Counted from the stretch's first letter, positions 37,224 through 47,645 are shown. The stretch: DNA of 64,000 nucleotides from Opitutaceae bacterium (GCA_028691845.1 JAQUYL010000011.1:58379-122378), one strand, 5' to 3'. Notes: generated by a model not told the origin, from the letters alone. Numbers and translations: made by a program.

Positions 37224-37872
37224 AATGCCGTCGGAAAAGATGGAACACCAAGGCCACCGCTATGATGACGCTCAGCCCAATGATCGCCTTGCCGGCTTTG
37301 CCATGCAGGATGGCTTCGCCGAAAATAATGAATCCCACGGCATACGCCATCGCAACCAACCACGAGATGAGCATGTAGGTGCCGAATTTCACCCCGGCCA
37401 GGCCAAGCAAGTATCCCTGCACGAAGAACGGCGGCCCGGGTGTGATGCGCACCACCAGCGTGATCTCCACGTGGTCGGCCGTGTCCAATTGCGGTATTTT
37501 GTAGCGGGTTCGCGCAATCAACCGCTCAAGCCATGGCCGAATGCCGTAACAGGCCAGCCAGTAGGTTAGCGCCAGGTTCACCGCCAGCGCCGCTCCGGCC
37601 GCAGCGAGCACGCCGCCCAATCCGAGTTGGGCGGCAAACGCGGACGCCGCCGTCAGGTGGAAAGCCAAAAGAGGGCAGCCGATCGCGGGCAGAATCGCCA
37701 TCGCGCCGAAAAACGCAAACGGCCCGGCGTCACGCAGAAGGTTGATGCCTTCATCGATGGATCGGACCACGTCGAAATCGTGCGCCCACAGCCACATGAG
37801 TCCGAGCATGGCCACCGTCAGCACGGCAACTGACAGCAGGATCAGCTTCCACGAAATGACTCGGCGCGACAT
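37204..37872 (-). CDS. TVP38/TMEM64 (DedA-like) family membrane protein
   Basis: Polytopic inner-membrane protein of about 222 residues with five to six hydrophobic segments. The SNARE-associated/VTT domain appears as 'FFGAMAILPAIGCPLLAFHL', 'LTYWLACYGIRPWLERLIAR' and 'VVRITPGPPFFVQGYLLGLA'. Family members are implicated in membrane lipid scrambling or homeostasis. ATG 37872 gives a compact N-terminus directly before TM1; ATG 37908 adds 12 basic residues and cannot be excluded. Its 3' end overlaps xseA by 20 bases. Confidence 0.82.
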   Translation of the reverse strand: MSRRVISWKLILLSVAVLTVAMLGLMWLWAHDFDVVRSIDEGINLLRDAGPFAFFGAMAILPAIGCPLLAFHLTAASAFAAQLGLGGVLAAAGAALAVNLALTYWLACYGIRPWLERLIARTRYKIPQLDTADHVEITLVVRITPGPPFFVQGYLLGLAGVKFGTYMLISWLVAMAYAVGFIIFGEAILHGKAGKAIIGLSVIIAVALVFHLFRRHYGKKHP

Positions 37873-37973
37873 GCCGCCACGATGTCCGCGTCGCTTCGCG
37901 CCCGTCAAGGCTGGACGCCGCTTAACCTCTTGCCACCCCCCCCGACCGACCGACCTAAACTAATTGCGTCGCG

Positions 37974-39875
37974 ATGACACCCGGCCCCACCCTGCTTCTT
38001 CGGCATTGGCCTGCAGCCCTCTGTGCCGCTGTCGCCTTCGCCTACACCTGCGGGCATCTTGGGTGGTATCTGGATACGCCGCTCGGAAGCGTCCCGGTTC
38101 TCGACGAACGGGAAAATCTGGACCTGGCCGAGGCGATTGTCAGCGCCCGCCTGCCGGCCGAGCCGTTTTATCGCGCCCCCGGTTATGCATTGGCGCTAGC
38201 CGGATTGCGCTGCCTCGGGGTGCCGGCTGGCGGTCTCTTCGCCACCGCGCTGTTGCTCGGCGCGGGACTGCATGCTCTCAATGCCGCGCTCGTGGCCAGC
38301 CTGGCCCGACGCTGGTTTGGCCACGCCGCCGCCCTATCCGCCGGGCTGCTGGCGGCACTGCATCCGGTTTTTGTCCATTTCTCCACCCAGGCGCTGGATG
38401 CCACGCCGGCGCTCACTTTCTTCCTGCTGGGGTTGAATTCACTCGACATCGCACTCGCCTGCCCCGGTGCGATTTCCCCTTGGATTTCCGCCAGCCTCTG
38501 CTGGGCCGCCGCAACCCTGCTCCGGCCTAATTACCTTCTGGTCTGGGCGGTGTTGCCGCCACTCGCCTTCATTCTATCCGGAACTCCGCGATGGCGCCGT
38601 CCTGCCGCCGGTGCAGCCCTGGCCGGGGTGGCGCTGTTCGCGGCGTCTGCCTTGTGGCAGTGGCGGATATGCAGCGACGCCGGCTTTCTGCCGTGGCAGG
38701 GCGCCTACAATCTCTGGGCCGCCAACCAGCCCGGCGCCCACGGCCGCTATTACGTACAGCGCGTCAGCCTGCCGCCGGACGCGGCGCGGACCAATCCCGC
38801 CCGCGCTGAATCCCTGGTGCTTTACCAGCGCGAAACCGGCCTGCTCCCCACCGACATTGCGGTCATGAATGCACACTGGCGCGGCCGTTTTCTCGCACAC
38901 GTAACCGGACATCCGGGCCAGTGGCTGTCACTTCTCGCGCGGAAAATCTATGCCCTGCTCAACAACTGGGAACAATACAACAACAAGACCTTCGCCTTTC
39001 ATCAGGCACGCTCCCCCTGGCTGCTCCCGAACCCGCTGTCGTGGGGTGTGCTCCTGATCCTCGGGGTGGCCGGGGCCGCCCGGCTCGCCTCCGCATCGCC
39101 GGGCGTCGCCCGTGTCCTTGCGGTCGTCGCCGGAGCCTGCGCACTGTCGATCGTATTGTTTTTTGCGAGCGCCCGCTTCCGTCTGCCGCTCGCCGCATTG
39201 CTGGCAGCGCTATCCGGCGGGGCGGTGGCAGCGCCAGGATTCTGGCGTCACTGGCCGGCGAAGCGGAAGCTCATGCTCAGCGGCAGTCTCCTGCTGGCCG
39301 CGACAGGGACCTTCTCCAATATCGGAGGAGTGCGTGACCGGGCTCCCTTTGTGCAGGACCACACGCTGCTTGCGCGCGCCGCGGAAACTGCAGGCGACAA
39401 TGCGACGGCTTGGCGGGAGGCGCAGTCCGCGCTGGATCTGCAGCCAACCCATCCCGATGCCCTGCGTCTCGCTGTCACAGCCTATTTCAATCAACTCCTT
39501 GCCGGCGCCGCGACCGCCGCCGATGAGCCCCGCTGGCTTGAGACCTGCCGGCGCCTGCTGACCCAACCCACCGACGATGCCCCGGAATTGCGCGTCCTGG
39601 CCGCCCTGGCCATATGGCGCAGCGGGGACCAAGCCGGCGCACGGCAAATCTGGCGCGACATGGGCGACTTTCCTGACGCACTCGCTGTGCGCCGGCTGGT
39701 GGGCGACTGCACGGAGATGGTTTTACCGTCCCTGCGCTCCGCCGCTGCAACTACCCGCCGGCGGCCCTTGGTCCGGCTCGCACTGGGCTGGCCGGAGGAG
39801 AACTCCTCCTCCGCTTCCAATCCAACGGAAGAAAACCGCCTGAAAAAGCGTCTTTTCGACCGGTTGGGCCCCTGA
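37974..39875 (+). CDS. GT-C (GT39/ArnT-like) glycosyltransferase with soluble C-terminal domain
   Basis: First gene of the polysaccharide island, 633 residues. It has about 10-12 membrane segments, with an acidic first periplasmic loop ('VLDERENLDLAEAI') where GT-C enzymes carry their catalytic Asp/Glu, and 'APGYALALAGL' shortly after. From about residue 460 it becomes a soluble helical region ('DNATAWREAQSALDLQPTHP', 'GARQIWRDM') of tetratricopeptide-like character. It probably transfers a sugar from a polyprenyl-phosphate donor on the periplasmic face; donor and acceptor are unknown. Confidence 0.75.
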   Translation: MTPGPTLLLRHWPAALCAAVAFAYTCGHLGWYLDTPLGSVPVLDERENLDLAEAIVSARLPAEPFYRAPGYALALAGLRCLGVPAGGLFATALLLGAGLHALNAALVASLARRWFGHAAALSAGLLAALHPVFVHFSTQALDATPALTFFLLGLNSLDIALACPGAISPWISASLCWAAATLLRPNYLLVWAVLPPLAFILSGTPRWRRPAAGAALAGVALFAASALWQWRICSDAGFLPWQGAYNLWAANQPGAHGRYYVQRVSLPPDAARTNPARAESLVLYQRETGLLPTDIAVMNAHWRGRFLAHVTGHPGQWLSLLARKIYALLNNWEQYNNKTFAFHQARSPWLLPNPLSWGVLLILGVAGAARLASASPGVARVLAVVAGACALSIVLFFASARFRLPLAALLAALSGGAVAAPGFWRHWPAKRKLMLSGSLLLAATGTFSNIGGVRDRAPFVQDHTLLARAAETAGDNATAWREAQSALDLQPTHPDALRLAVTAYFNQLLAGAATAADEPRWLETCRRLLTQPTDDAPELRVLAALAIWRSGDQAGARQIWRDMGDFPDALAVRRLVGDCTEMVLPSLRSAAATTRRRPLVRLALGWPEENSSSASNPTEENRLKKRLFDRLGP

Positions 39876-40007
39876 AGACCAGCTCCATTGGGGAGCCACT
39901 TACCGGTGGTTTCAGGCTGTCCAGCTTCAGGCAATATCAATCTATTGTGTAAGCCTGGCCTTGCCTCCCCGCTGGTGGAACTCTTCTCTTGGGAACCGGT
40001 TCCCTAC

Positions 40008-40697
40008 ATGCGCCTGACGATCGTCATTCCCTGCTACAACGAATCCCGCACCATCCGTGCTATTGTCGAGGCCGTGCGGGCGGCGCCAGTGCACGACAAG
40101 GAGATCATCATTGTTGATGACTGTTCGAACGACGGCACGCGCGACCTACTGCAACAGGAGATCGAACCGCTTGTCAGCCGCATCATCTACCATGAGCGCA
40201 ACCAGGGCAAGGGCGCCGCACTGCGCACCGGCTTTGCCGCGGCCACGGGCGATGCCATAATCGTGCAGGACGCCGATCTCGAATATGATCCGCAGGAGTA
40301 TCCCCTCCTGCTGAAACCCATCCAAGACGGGAAAGCCGACGTCGTTTTCGGATCGCGCTTCATGGGCAGCCACGCGCATCGCGTCGTCTATTTCTGGCAC
40401 ATGGTCGGCAACCGTTTCCTCACGCTGCTCTCAAACATGCTCACGAACATCAACCTCACGGACATGGAGACCTGCTACAAACTCTTCCGCCGCGAGATTC
40501 TGCTGAAAGTCAAGCTGGAGGAGGACCGTTTCGGCTTCGAGCCGGAGATCACGGCAAAGGTCGCCCGGCTCAATTGCCGCATCTACGAAGTCGGCGTCTC
40601 TTACTACGGCCGCACTTATGCCGAAGGCAAAAAGATCGGCTGGCGCGACGGTTTCCGCGCCATATACGTCATCCTGAAATACAACCTTTTCCGCTGA
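40008..40697 (+). CDS. GT2 family glycosyltransferase (dolichol-phosphate-mannose synthase-like)
   Basis: Cytoplasmic GT-A enzyme of 229 residues from ATG 40008; the frame is open upstream but without homology. It shows '[14 protein letters not shown]', '[16 protein letters not shown]', '[18 protein letters not shown]' and the metal-binding '[10 protein letters not shown]'. Family members of this size make polyprenyl-phosphate sugars, the donors used by neighbouring GT-C enzymes. '[20 protein letters not shown]' near the end is typical of the DPM1-like branch. It lies 21 bases before a GT-C gene. Confidence 0.9.
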   Translation: MRLTIVIPCYNESRTIRAIVEAVRAAPVHDKEIIIVDDCSNDGTRDLLQQEIEPLVSRIIYHERNQGKGAALRTGFAAATGDAIIVQDADLEYDPQEYPLLLKPIQDGKADVVFGSRFMGSHAHRVVYFWHMVGNRFLTLLSNMLTNINLTDMETCYKLFRREILLKVKLEEDRFGFEPEITAKVARLNCRIYEVGVSYYGRTYAEGKKIGWRDGFRAIYVILKYNLFR

Positions 40698-40718
40698 AGC
40701 TGGTTCCGCACCCGCATC

Positions 40719-42422
40719 ATGTGGTTGATTCTCCGCGAGTCGTTCCTGTTCGGACTGACGCTGGCCGGACTGGCGCTACCCTTCTACCGGGCCAGCGGGC
40801 GCTACCCGGTTTTGGGGCGCCTCAGCCTCAGCCTCGCTCTCGCCCTCGTAGCAATCTACCTCTTTGCCACGGTCGCCTACCTCGCCAGACTGGATTATCG
40901 TTGGCACTGGCTCCTGCCTGTCCTGGCAGGACTTGCCGGCTGGACCCAACGCCATGAACTGCCGGCGCTTGTGCGCAATCCGGAGGTCCGGTCGGCAACC
41001 GGCGGCTGGTTCTTGCTGACAGGTTGGTGTCTTGGCCTGACTGCACTGATCACCAGCTACGCCGGCGGCGGGTGGGCCGGCGACTGGCATGAACACTTCG
41101 AGCGTACGTGCTTCTTCCTCGAGCACTGGCCCGACGATTACCGCTTCATCACAATCTACCTTCTGCCAGCCCGGCCGCCACTCGCCAACCTGCTGACCGG
41201 ATCGTTCCTCGCCCTCGGCCCCCTCGACTTTCCGCGCTATCAGATCATCACGTGCCTGCTCAGCACCCTGAGTTACTTCCCGCTGCTCGCGCTGGCTCAA
41301 TTTTTCGGAGGGGGATCCCGCACCGGGGCCGTGTTGACCCTCGCGCTGATGGCCAGCCCCGCCTTCGTCCAGAACGCAACGTTCCCTTGGACGAAGCTGC
41401 CTGTCGCTTTCTTCGTGTTGGCCGCCCTGCCTTTTTTGCTACGCACCTTGTCCGAGCCGGGAGATCGGCGGCACTTTGCCTTCGGTGGCCTGCTGCTCGC
41501 GGCAGGCGTGCTGACGCACTATTCGGCGGCGGTGTGGGGCGTCGCGCTGGGCGCGGGCTGGCTATGGGCGCAGCGACCTGTCTGGGGTGCGCGCCGTCTC
41601 TGGCTCAACACCGGACGGGCACTGCTGCCGGCCGTGCTCCTCCTGGCCACGTGGTTCGGCTGGGCATTCCCCCGCTACGGGACCGGGTCGGTGCTCGGTG
41701 CCAGCAGCACCGCGACCATGGCCCGCCTGATGCGCGCCGACGAAATGGCCGTCACCTTCGTCCGCAACCTCGTCCACACGCTCGTGCCGCACCCGTGGAT
41801 CGGCACCCAGGACGACACTCTCCTGCAACCCGACAGTCTGGCCCGGACCGTCGACTGGTTCTTCCATCTTTATCAGGAAACCCTGCCACTTACCCTTGGT
41901 TTCGCCGGCCTGCTCCTCCTGTTTTTAACCGTCATGAAAATTCGTCCCTCCCCGGGCCGCGTGGCGGCAGGCCGACGCCGTTTCTGGTCGGTCGCACTAT
42001 CGCTCGCCCTCCTGCTCGGTGTGGGCACGCACACGCTGCCCAACCTCTGGGGGCTGGCCCACATCAGCCTGCTGCCGCTGACGCTGCTCGCGCTTGCTTG
42101 GCTCATCGCCCGACTGCCTGGCCTGTGGCCCACGCTGCCGGCCTGGACCCGAGGAGTAGTGGTCGCCCTCCTGCTGGCGGACGTCATCGGCGGCATCGTC
42201 CTGCATTTCGTCGTGCAGCACGAGGTCGTTGCACATTTCGCAGGTCTGAGCTTTGCCGCACGGTCAAACTATGCCGGCAAGCTCCGCCTAGGACAACCGT
42301 TCCTTGCCGATTCCGTCGCCACGGCGGATGGGATGGTGGTTGCGATCCTCGCTGCCCTGTTCGGCCTGGCTCTGTGGCGGGCCATAGCCGCAGCCAGTCC
42401 GCCTGACGCCGGGCAGGTCTGA
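40719..42422 (+). CDS. Polytopic membrane glycosyltransferase (GT39-like)
   Basis: 567 residues and about 12 hydrophobic segments. A loop after the early membrane segments reads 'GGGWAGDWHEHFERTCFFLE', with acidic residues in the place of the GT-C catalytic loop, then 'ARPPLANLLTGSFLALGP' as in many GT39-like proteins. It follows a GT2 gene by 21 bases and probably uses its lipid-linked sugar. Specificity is unknown. Confidence 0.72.
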   Translation: MWLILRESFLFGLTLAGLALPFYRASGRYPVLGRLSLSLALALVAIYLFATVAYLARLDYRWHWLLPVLAGLAGWTQRHELPALVRNPEVRSATGGWFLLTGWCLGLTALITSYAGGGWAGDWHEHFERTCFFLEHWPDDYRFITIYLLPARPPLANLLTGSFLALGPLDFPRYQIITCLLSTLSYFPLLALAQFFGGGSRTGAVLTLALMASPAFVQNATFPWTKLPVAFFVLAALPFLLRTLSEPGDRRHFAFGGLLLAAGVLTHYSAAVWGVALGAGWLWAQRPVWGARRLWLNTGRALLPAVLLLATWFGWAFPRYGTGSVLGASSTATMARLMRADEMAVTFVRNLVHTLVPHPWIGTQDDTLLQPDSLARTVDWFFHLYQETLPLTLGFAGLLLLFLTVMKIRPSPGRVAAGRRRFWSVALSLALLLGVGTHTLPNLWGLAHISLLPLTLLALAWLIARLPGLWPTLPAWTRGVVVALLLADVIGGIVLHFVVQHEVVAHFAGLSFAARSNYAGKLRLGQPFLADSVATADGMVVAILAALFGLALWRAIAAASPPDAGQV

Positions 42423-42481
42423 CGCAGTCGCCGCCAGAAACTTGATCTACCCACCGGAACGTGTAATCAACTCCCTCACGC

Positions 42482-43468
42482 ATGAGCCTCACGTCCGCCC
42501 CGCCGCTCGTCACCATCGTCATCCCAATCTTCAACGAGGAGCCGGTGCTGCCCGAACTGTTTGCACGACTGACGGCGGTGTTCGACGGTCATCGCGACAT
42601 GCGGTGGCAGGCCTTGCTGGTGGATGACGGCAGCCGCGACCGGTCGGCTGAACTCGTGTGCCAGCGGGCCGAATGCGACCATCGTTTCCGCTTGCTGGGG
42701 CTCACGCGCAACTTCGGCTTCCAAGCCGCACTCGCGGCCGGTCTCGCCGAAGCTGAGACGATCAAGGCCGATGTTGTCGTCACGATGGACGCTGACCTGC
42801 AGGATCCTCCTGAATTGATTACAGAGATGCTGGCGCGCTGGCGGGAGGGCGCGGAAGTAGTCCTTGCGGTGCGCCGATCCCGGCAGGAGCATGGTCCCCG
42901 TCGTCTGGGCATGGATCTTTTTCATCGTCTGTTTCAACTGGTGTCCGACTTTCCAATTGAATCCAACACGGGCACATTTGGCCTGCTCGACCGGGCAGCG
43001 GTGGCCGCGCTCAACAGTCTGCCGGAACGTCACCGCTTCTTCCCCGGCTTGCGCGCGTGGGTGGGATTCGCCACGATGGAGGTCTACTACGACCGCCAGG
43101 CGCGCGCCGCCGGCAAGCCGGGGCAGACCATGCGCCGCCTCGCCCGTTACGCGTTCGACGGCGTCTTCAGCTTTTCCTACCTGCCGTTGCGGGTGCTCAC
43201 CTACACCGGGGTTTTCATTGGCGGATGCGGTTTCGCGCTCGGGCTTTACTACGTGGTGAAGCGGCTGGTCGATATCGAGCGGGCCCCCACGGGTTTCACC
43301 ACCCTGGCCGCACTCGTGCTCTTTCTCGGCGGCGTTCAGCTCATCGGAATCGGCGTGCTCGGCGAATACTTAGCCCGCGTCTATGACGAGGTGAAACAAC
43401 GCCCGCTTTTTCTGGTGAAGCGGCCACCGGCGCCGACGCCGGGCGGCCCTTCTGCCGCCGCCGACTAA
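42482..43468 (+). CDS. GT2 glycosyltransferase with two C-terminal membrane segments (GtrB/ArnC-like)
   Basis: 328 residues. The GT-A domain has 'VTIVIPIFNEEPVLPELFAR', 'LLVDDGSRDRSAELV', 'LTRNFGFQAALAAGL', the DXD-type 'VTMDADLQDPPELI' and 'FFPGLRAWVGF'. Two membrane segments follow (about 235-262 and 275-300), as in GtrB/ArnC enzymes that load polyprenyl phosphate with glucose or aminoarabinose. The stop overlaps the next start (TAATG), so it is coupled to the first of the GT-C paralogs. Confidence 0.9.
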   Translation: MSLTSAPPLVTIVIPIFNEEPVLPELFARLTAVFDGHRDMRWQALLVDDGSRDRSAELVCQRAECDHRFRLLGLTRNFGFQAALAAGLAEAETIKADVVVTMDADLQDPPELITEMLARWREGAEVVLAVRRSRQEHGPRRLGMDLFHRLFQLVSDFPIESNTGTFGLLDRAAVAALNSLPERHRFFPGLRAWVGFATMEVYYDRQARAAGKPGQTMRRLARYAFDGVFSFSYLPLRVLTYTGVFIGGCGFALGLYYVVKRLVDIERAPTGFTTLAALVLFLGGVQLIGIGVLGEYLARVYDEVKQRPLFLVKRPPAPTPGGPSAAAD

Positions 43469-45549
43469 TGCGCTGCCGCCCCGGCTTCCTGATCGCCCTG
43501 GGCCTCGCCGTGTACTGGTTGATGGCGGTCAGCGTCTCGCCCCGGGTTGGCGTGACCGGGGACGAGGTGGTGCATCTCACGGCCGGCTACAGTTACTGGA
43601 AGTTCAACGACTACCGGATGCATCCCGAGAATGGTACGCTGCCCATGCGGCTCGCCGCCCTGCCCCTGCTCGCGATGGACCTTCACTTTCCCCCGCTCAC
43701 CGATCCGGACTGGTTGAATTCGAAGGTCCATCTTTTCGGGGAGAAGTTCCTCTTCGGGGACGGCAATCCCGTCGACACCATGCTGTGGCGGGCCCGGATG
43801 ATGATCGCTTTCGTCGGCGCTTTTGTCGTCTGGCTGACATGGCGCTGGGCGCACGGCCTCTTCGGCCGGACGGCCGGTTGGATGGCGTTACTGCTCGCGG
43901 CCTCCTGTCCGACGATGCTCGCGCATGGCGGCCTGGCCACCTCGGACATGACGATGACGGCATGCACCCTCGCCGCTCTTTCTGCCGTGTGGCTGCTGCT
44001 CCACCGCGCCACCTGGACGCGGCTGGTCCTCGCGACCGTTGCCTGCGGGGCCGCGTTTCTCGCCAAAATGTCCGGCGTGTTGATCGTGCCGCTCATCGCC
44101 CTCTTGCTGCTGCTCCGCTGGCTGCAGCCCGTGCCCTTTGTGCTGGCTCTTGGCCGGCGGGCGCGCTGGCTGCGGTGTCGGGCGGCCATCATCGGCACCA
44201 CCCTCGGACTGACTGCGATCGTGGCGGCCGGCAGCCTGGCATTGCTCTGGGCCGGCTACGGTTTTCGTTTCGACGGCTTCAATCGCGCGGTTTCCTCCAC
44301 GCAGGGGTATTTCTTTCCCTGGTCGGTGCTGCTGGAGGAGGAGGTGCTGCAGTGGTCCGGCGACAGTTCCTTGGATCGCTTCGCACCTCCGCCGCGGCCG
44401 TTGACGCCCACGGCGATGACCCGCACGGTGGGCTGGCTGCGCGATCACCAGCTCCTGCCGGAGGCGTATCTGTGGGGCTTCGCCCACACCTACAAATTTT
44501 CCCAACAGCGCTCCGCCTTCTTCCTCGGCGAGTACGCCAAGACCGGCTGGCCGGCGTTTTTCCCCGTCGCATTCCTGATGAAGACCACGCTGCCCGCGCT
44601 CCTGTTTTTGGCCGCCGGTGGCGCAGCGCTCGTCTGGGTCCATCGGCGGCCGGCCCGCCGATGGCCCGGCGGCCGCGTCCTCCGGTTTCCGAGAAGCTGG
44701 CTCTACCGCGCTGCACCGCTGGTTCTGTTCTTCGTCCTGTACTGGGCCCTGGCCGTCAACCTGCGCCTCAACATCGGGCACCGCCATATTCTGCCCACGT
44801 ATCCGGTGGTCTATCTGTTCGCCTCGGCCGCCGTGTTGTGGCTGGCGACCCGGGCCCGGCGCTGGGTCGCCTTGGCGCTGGCCGTCGGCCTGGCCCTTCA
44901 TGTCGTCGACTCCCTGGCGGCGCGTCCATTCTACCTCGCCTATTTTCAGCCTCTGACCGGAGGGACCGATCGCGCCTACCGCTATTTCGTCGACAGCTCG
45001 CTGGACTGGGGGCAGGGACTGCCCGATCTGGCCGCATGGCTGGACGCGCGGAAGCGCGCCGGCGACCACGCGACGGTGTTCCTCACGTACTTTGGCGCGG
45101 ATGACCCCCGGGCCCGCGGACTCGATGTCGTGCGCTTCGCCGACGAAGGCAACGACTGGGGCTTGCGGGACTTTCCGGTCTCGGTGCATGGCGGCTGGTT
45201 TGCGATCAGTGCGACCCATTTTCAGCGCACCTACTTGCCGCTTCGGGGACGCTGGACTCAGGAAGAAGAGGCGCTCTACCGCGAAATCAGGCAACGCCTC
45301 CAGCAAGCTGCCGGAGGCGGTGGCGAACCCCGTGCCCCCGCGGCTCGCTCTCTCCTGTTGCGGGATGCCAAGGATTACGAGGTCCTGCAATTCGGCCGTC
45401 TCTGCCATTTTCTGCACGATCGCACGCCCGACCAAGTTGTGGGCGCCTCCCTCCTGCTCTTCCGTCTCACCGACGCCGAGGTAAACTTCGCCCTTTACGC
45501 ACCGCTGGATGTCGTCAATCGCACGCTGGCGGCTGCCTCGGCCCCTTGA
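43468..45549 (+). CDS. GT-C glycosyltransferase, 'VDSSLDWGQ' paralog 1
   Basis: 693 residues, multi-spanning. Signatures shared with the two paralogs (45546 and 50609) are 'GDEVVHLTAGYSYWKFNDYR' with 'HPENGTLPMRL' in the first periplasmic loop, 'LNIGHRHILPTYPV' late in the membrane part, and 'YFVDSSLDWGQGLPDLAAWL' in the C-terminal extracytoplasmic domain. The Asp-Glu after TM1 is the likely GT-C catalytic pair. The C-terminal domain also keeps 'WFAISATHFQRTYLP'. It overlaps the upstream GT2 gene by one base and the downstream paralog by four. Confidence 0.78.
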   Translation: MRCRPGFLIALGLAVYWLMAVSVSPRVGVTGDEVVHLTAGYSYWKFNDYRMHPENGTLPMRLAALPLLAMDLHFPPLTDPDWLNSKVHLFGEKFLFGDGNPVDTMLWRARMMIAFVGAFVVWLTWRWAHGLFGRTAGWMALLLAASCPTMLAHGGLATSDMTMTACTLAALSAVWLLLHRATWTRLVLATVACGAAFLAKMSGVLIVPLIALLLLLRWLQPVPFVLALGRRARWLRCRAAIIGTTLGLTAIVAAGSLALLWAGYGFRFDGFNRAVSSTQGYFFPWSVLLEEEVLQWSGDSSLDRFAPPPRPLTPTAMTRTVGWLRDHQLLPEAYLWGFAHTYKFSQQRSAFFLGEYAKTGWPAFFPVAFLMKTTLPALLFLAAGGAALVWVHRRPARRWPGGRVLRFPRSWLYRAAPLVLFFVLYWALAVNLRLNIGHRHILPTYPVVYLFASAAVLWLATRARRWVALALAVGLALHVVDSLAARPFYLAYFQPLTGGTDRAYRYFVDSSLDWGQGLPDLAAWLDARKRAGDHATVFLTYFGADDPRARGLDVVRFADEGNDWGLRDFPVSVHGGWFAISATHFQRTYLPLRGRWTQEEEALYREIRQRLQQAAGGGGEPRAPAARSLLLRDAKDYEVLQFGRLCHFLHDRTPDQVVGASLLLFRLTDAEVNFALYAPLDVVNRTLAAASAP

Positions 45550-47516
45550 ACGCCGTGCCGCTTCCCCGCTTCCTCCTCCGTTTGCCCCTAACCCGTGACT
45601 GGCGCGATCTGGCGGCCACGGCCCTGGCCACTCTGCTGCTTGCTCTGTTCTGGTGGCAGGCGGTATCCGCCTCGTTCGAGAAAAGCCACACGTCCGACGA
45701 ACTGCCCCATATTACCGCGGGCTATGCCTACGACCGCTTCCAAGATTTCCGCATACAGCCCGAGAACGGCGTCCTGCCCCAGCGCCTGTTCGGCATTCCG
45801 GCCCTGATCGAGGGAGTCCATTTTCCGATGACGGACCTGGATTGGCGCCGTTCGCTCTATTGGGGAACTGCCTGGGATTATTTCTATGCGTCGGGCAATC
45901 CCACGGAATGGCTGGTGCTCACCGCCCGCGCGCTGAATGCCTTGTTCGGCGTCGCCTTGGGCGTGTTTATCTACCTCGTCGCGCGTCGGTGGGCAGGCCG
46001 CGGCAGCGGGCTGCTGGCGCTGGCCTATTTCGCCTTCTGTCCCAATTTTCTGGCCCACGCCGCCCTGGCCACTTCCGATCTCGCCATCGCGCTGTTTCTT
46101 GTCCTGGCCCCGTGGTTTTTCTGGCGGCATCTCGACCGCCGCACTGTGATGTCGGGGTTGCTCGCCGGCCTGGTCAGCGGTCTCGCCCTCACGGCCAAGC
46201 ACTCGGGGATCCTGCTGGCCCCGATGTACCTGTTGCTGGCTGCCGCCGAAGCTTGGACCGCGCTGGGCTGGTCGGCCCGCCTCCGGCGCTTCGCAGCCAA
46301 TCTGGGGCTCGCCGTCGTGCAGGCGGTCGCAGCGACCGCCGTCATCTGGGCGTTTTTCTGTTTTCGCTATGACCCCCGTGGTCCAGGCACTCCGCCGTTC
46401 GAAGCCTATGCCTGGACCTGGTCGGAGATGTATGCCCTGCTGGGTATCAAGGCTAACCTCATTCAATGGGCGCGCGCGGTCCATCTCCTGCCCGAAGCCT
46501 ACCTTTACGGCCTCACCAACACGCTGGCCGGGGCTACCAGCCGGCCCGCCTTTCTCGCCGGTGAATACAGCGAGCAGGGGTGGTGGCAATTTTTCCCGAC
46601 GGTTTTTCTGGCGAAGACAACCCTCGGCCTGCTGGCGGCCTCCCTGCTGGCTGTGGTGTCCGGGACGATCGGCCTCCAGCGTCTGTCCACTCCGGAGCCG
46701 CGGGTTTGGTGGCACCGTCTCGCGCCGCTCGTCGTCAGCGCCGGCGTGGTGTGGATCGTCGCCCTCAGCAGCAAACTCAATATCGGCCACCGCCACATTC
46801 TCGCAGTTTACCCCGTGCTGTTTGTTGCCACCGGTCTGCTGGCGGCACCGGGCTCGCCCTGGCCGCGCGCCACGGCTCTGGCTGGCGTCCTGTTCCTGGG
46901 CATGGAGGCGGCCGAATCGTTCTCCGTCCGCCCGCACTATCTCGCCTTTTTCAACCGCGCGGTAGGCGGACCGGAGCATGGCTACCGCCTGGTCGTCGAC
47001 AGCTCGCTCGACTGGGGGCAGGACTTGCCCGCTTTGCACCGGTGGATCGAGTCCAACCGCCGGCCCGGGGAACCGCTTTATCTTTCCTTCTTTGGCAGCG
47101 CCTGGCCGCATGATTACGGCGTTCATGCCGTAGAGTTGCCCTCCATCAATGTTTCGCACGAGCCGCCGCAATGGCACACCTACGAGCCGGGGCTTTACTG
47201 CATCAGCGCCACCATGCTGTGGGAGGTCTACCAGCGCGAAAAAGGCCCGTGGACGGCCGAACGCGAGCAGCGCTATCGAGCCCTGCTGGCCGCCAGTCCG
47301 CAACTGGCATTGACCGTCGGCTCACCGGCAGGCGCCGCCCTCCCCGCCGTCGAGCGCCGGCAACAGGAGCAAGATTATGGCGAGTTCGACCGCCTCCGTT
47401 TCTCCCGTCTCTGCCGCTACCTTCGGGGCCGTGAGCCCGACGCCTCCGCGGGTTATTCCATCCTGATCTACCGGCTGAGTGCCGCCGAACTCCGTGCGGC
47501 GCTCGCGCCGCGGTAG
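45546..47516 (+). CDS. GT-C glycosyltransferase, 'VDSSLDWGQ' paralog 2
   Basis: 656 residues with the same plan as paralog 1: 'TSDELPHITAGYAYDRFQDF' and 'QPENGVLPQRLFGIPAL', 'LNIGHRHILAVYPVLF', 'LVVDSSLDWGQDLPALHRWI', 'YCISATMLWEVYQREKGPW'. The start is TTG 45546, overlapping the previous stop; GTG 45555 is an alternative. The C-terminal signature region is nearly identical at DNA level to paralog 3. No gene follows until the decayed block at 47646. Confidence 0.78.
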   Translation: MNAVPLPRFLLRLPLTRDWRDLAATALATLLLALFWWQAVSASFEKSHTSDELPHITAGYAYDRFQDFRIQPENGVLPQRLFGIPALIEGVHFPMTDLDWRRSLYWGTAWDYFYASGNPTEWLVLTARALNALFGVALGVFIYLVARRWAGRGSGLLALAYFAFCPNFLAHAALATSDLAIALFLVLAPWFFWRHLDRRTVMSGLLAGLVSGLALTAKHSGILLAPMYLLLAAAEAWTALGWSARLRRFAANLGLAVVQAVAATAVIWAFFCFRYDPRGPGTPPFEAYAWTWSEMYALLGIKANLIQWARAVHLLPEAYLYGLTNTLAGATSRPAFLAGEYSEQGWWQFFPTVFLAKTTLGLLAASLLAVVSGTIGLQRLSTPEPRVWWHRLAPLVVSAGVVWIVALSSKLNIGHRHILAVYPVLFVATGLLAAPGSPWPRATALAGVLFLGMEAAESFSVRPHYLAFFNRAVGGPEHGYRLVVDSSLDWGQDLPALHRWIESNRRPGEPLYLSFFGSAWPHDYGVHAVELPSINVSHEPPQWHTYEPGLYCISATMLWEVYQREKGPWTAEREQRYRALLAASPQLALTVGSPAGAALPAVERRQQEQDYGEFDRLRFSRLCRYLRGREPDASAGYSILIYRLSAAELRAALAPR

Positions 47517-47645
47517 GCCGGGATCGGTCCGGGAACCCGTCCCCTCCCTGGGATCACCGGGAAGGCGGGATTCCCCTCCGATTTCAAACTCGACTCGACA
47601 ACCCAAAAACGCAGCCGCAACACGGTAAATCCAGCTCCTGGCAGT

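Noticed and set aside
43785..47303. Very long open frames in alternative frames and on the minus strand across the GT-C genes (400-570 codons)
   Set aside because: High G+C creates long shadow frames. Their products are Arg/Pro/Gln-rich, lack membrane segments or motifs, and overlap well-supported glycosyltransferases.
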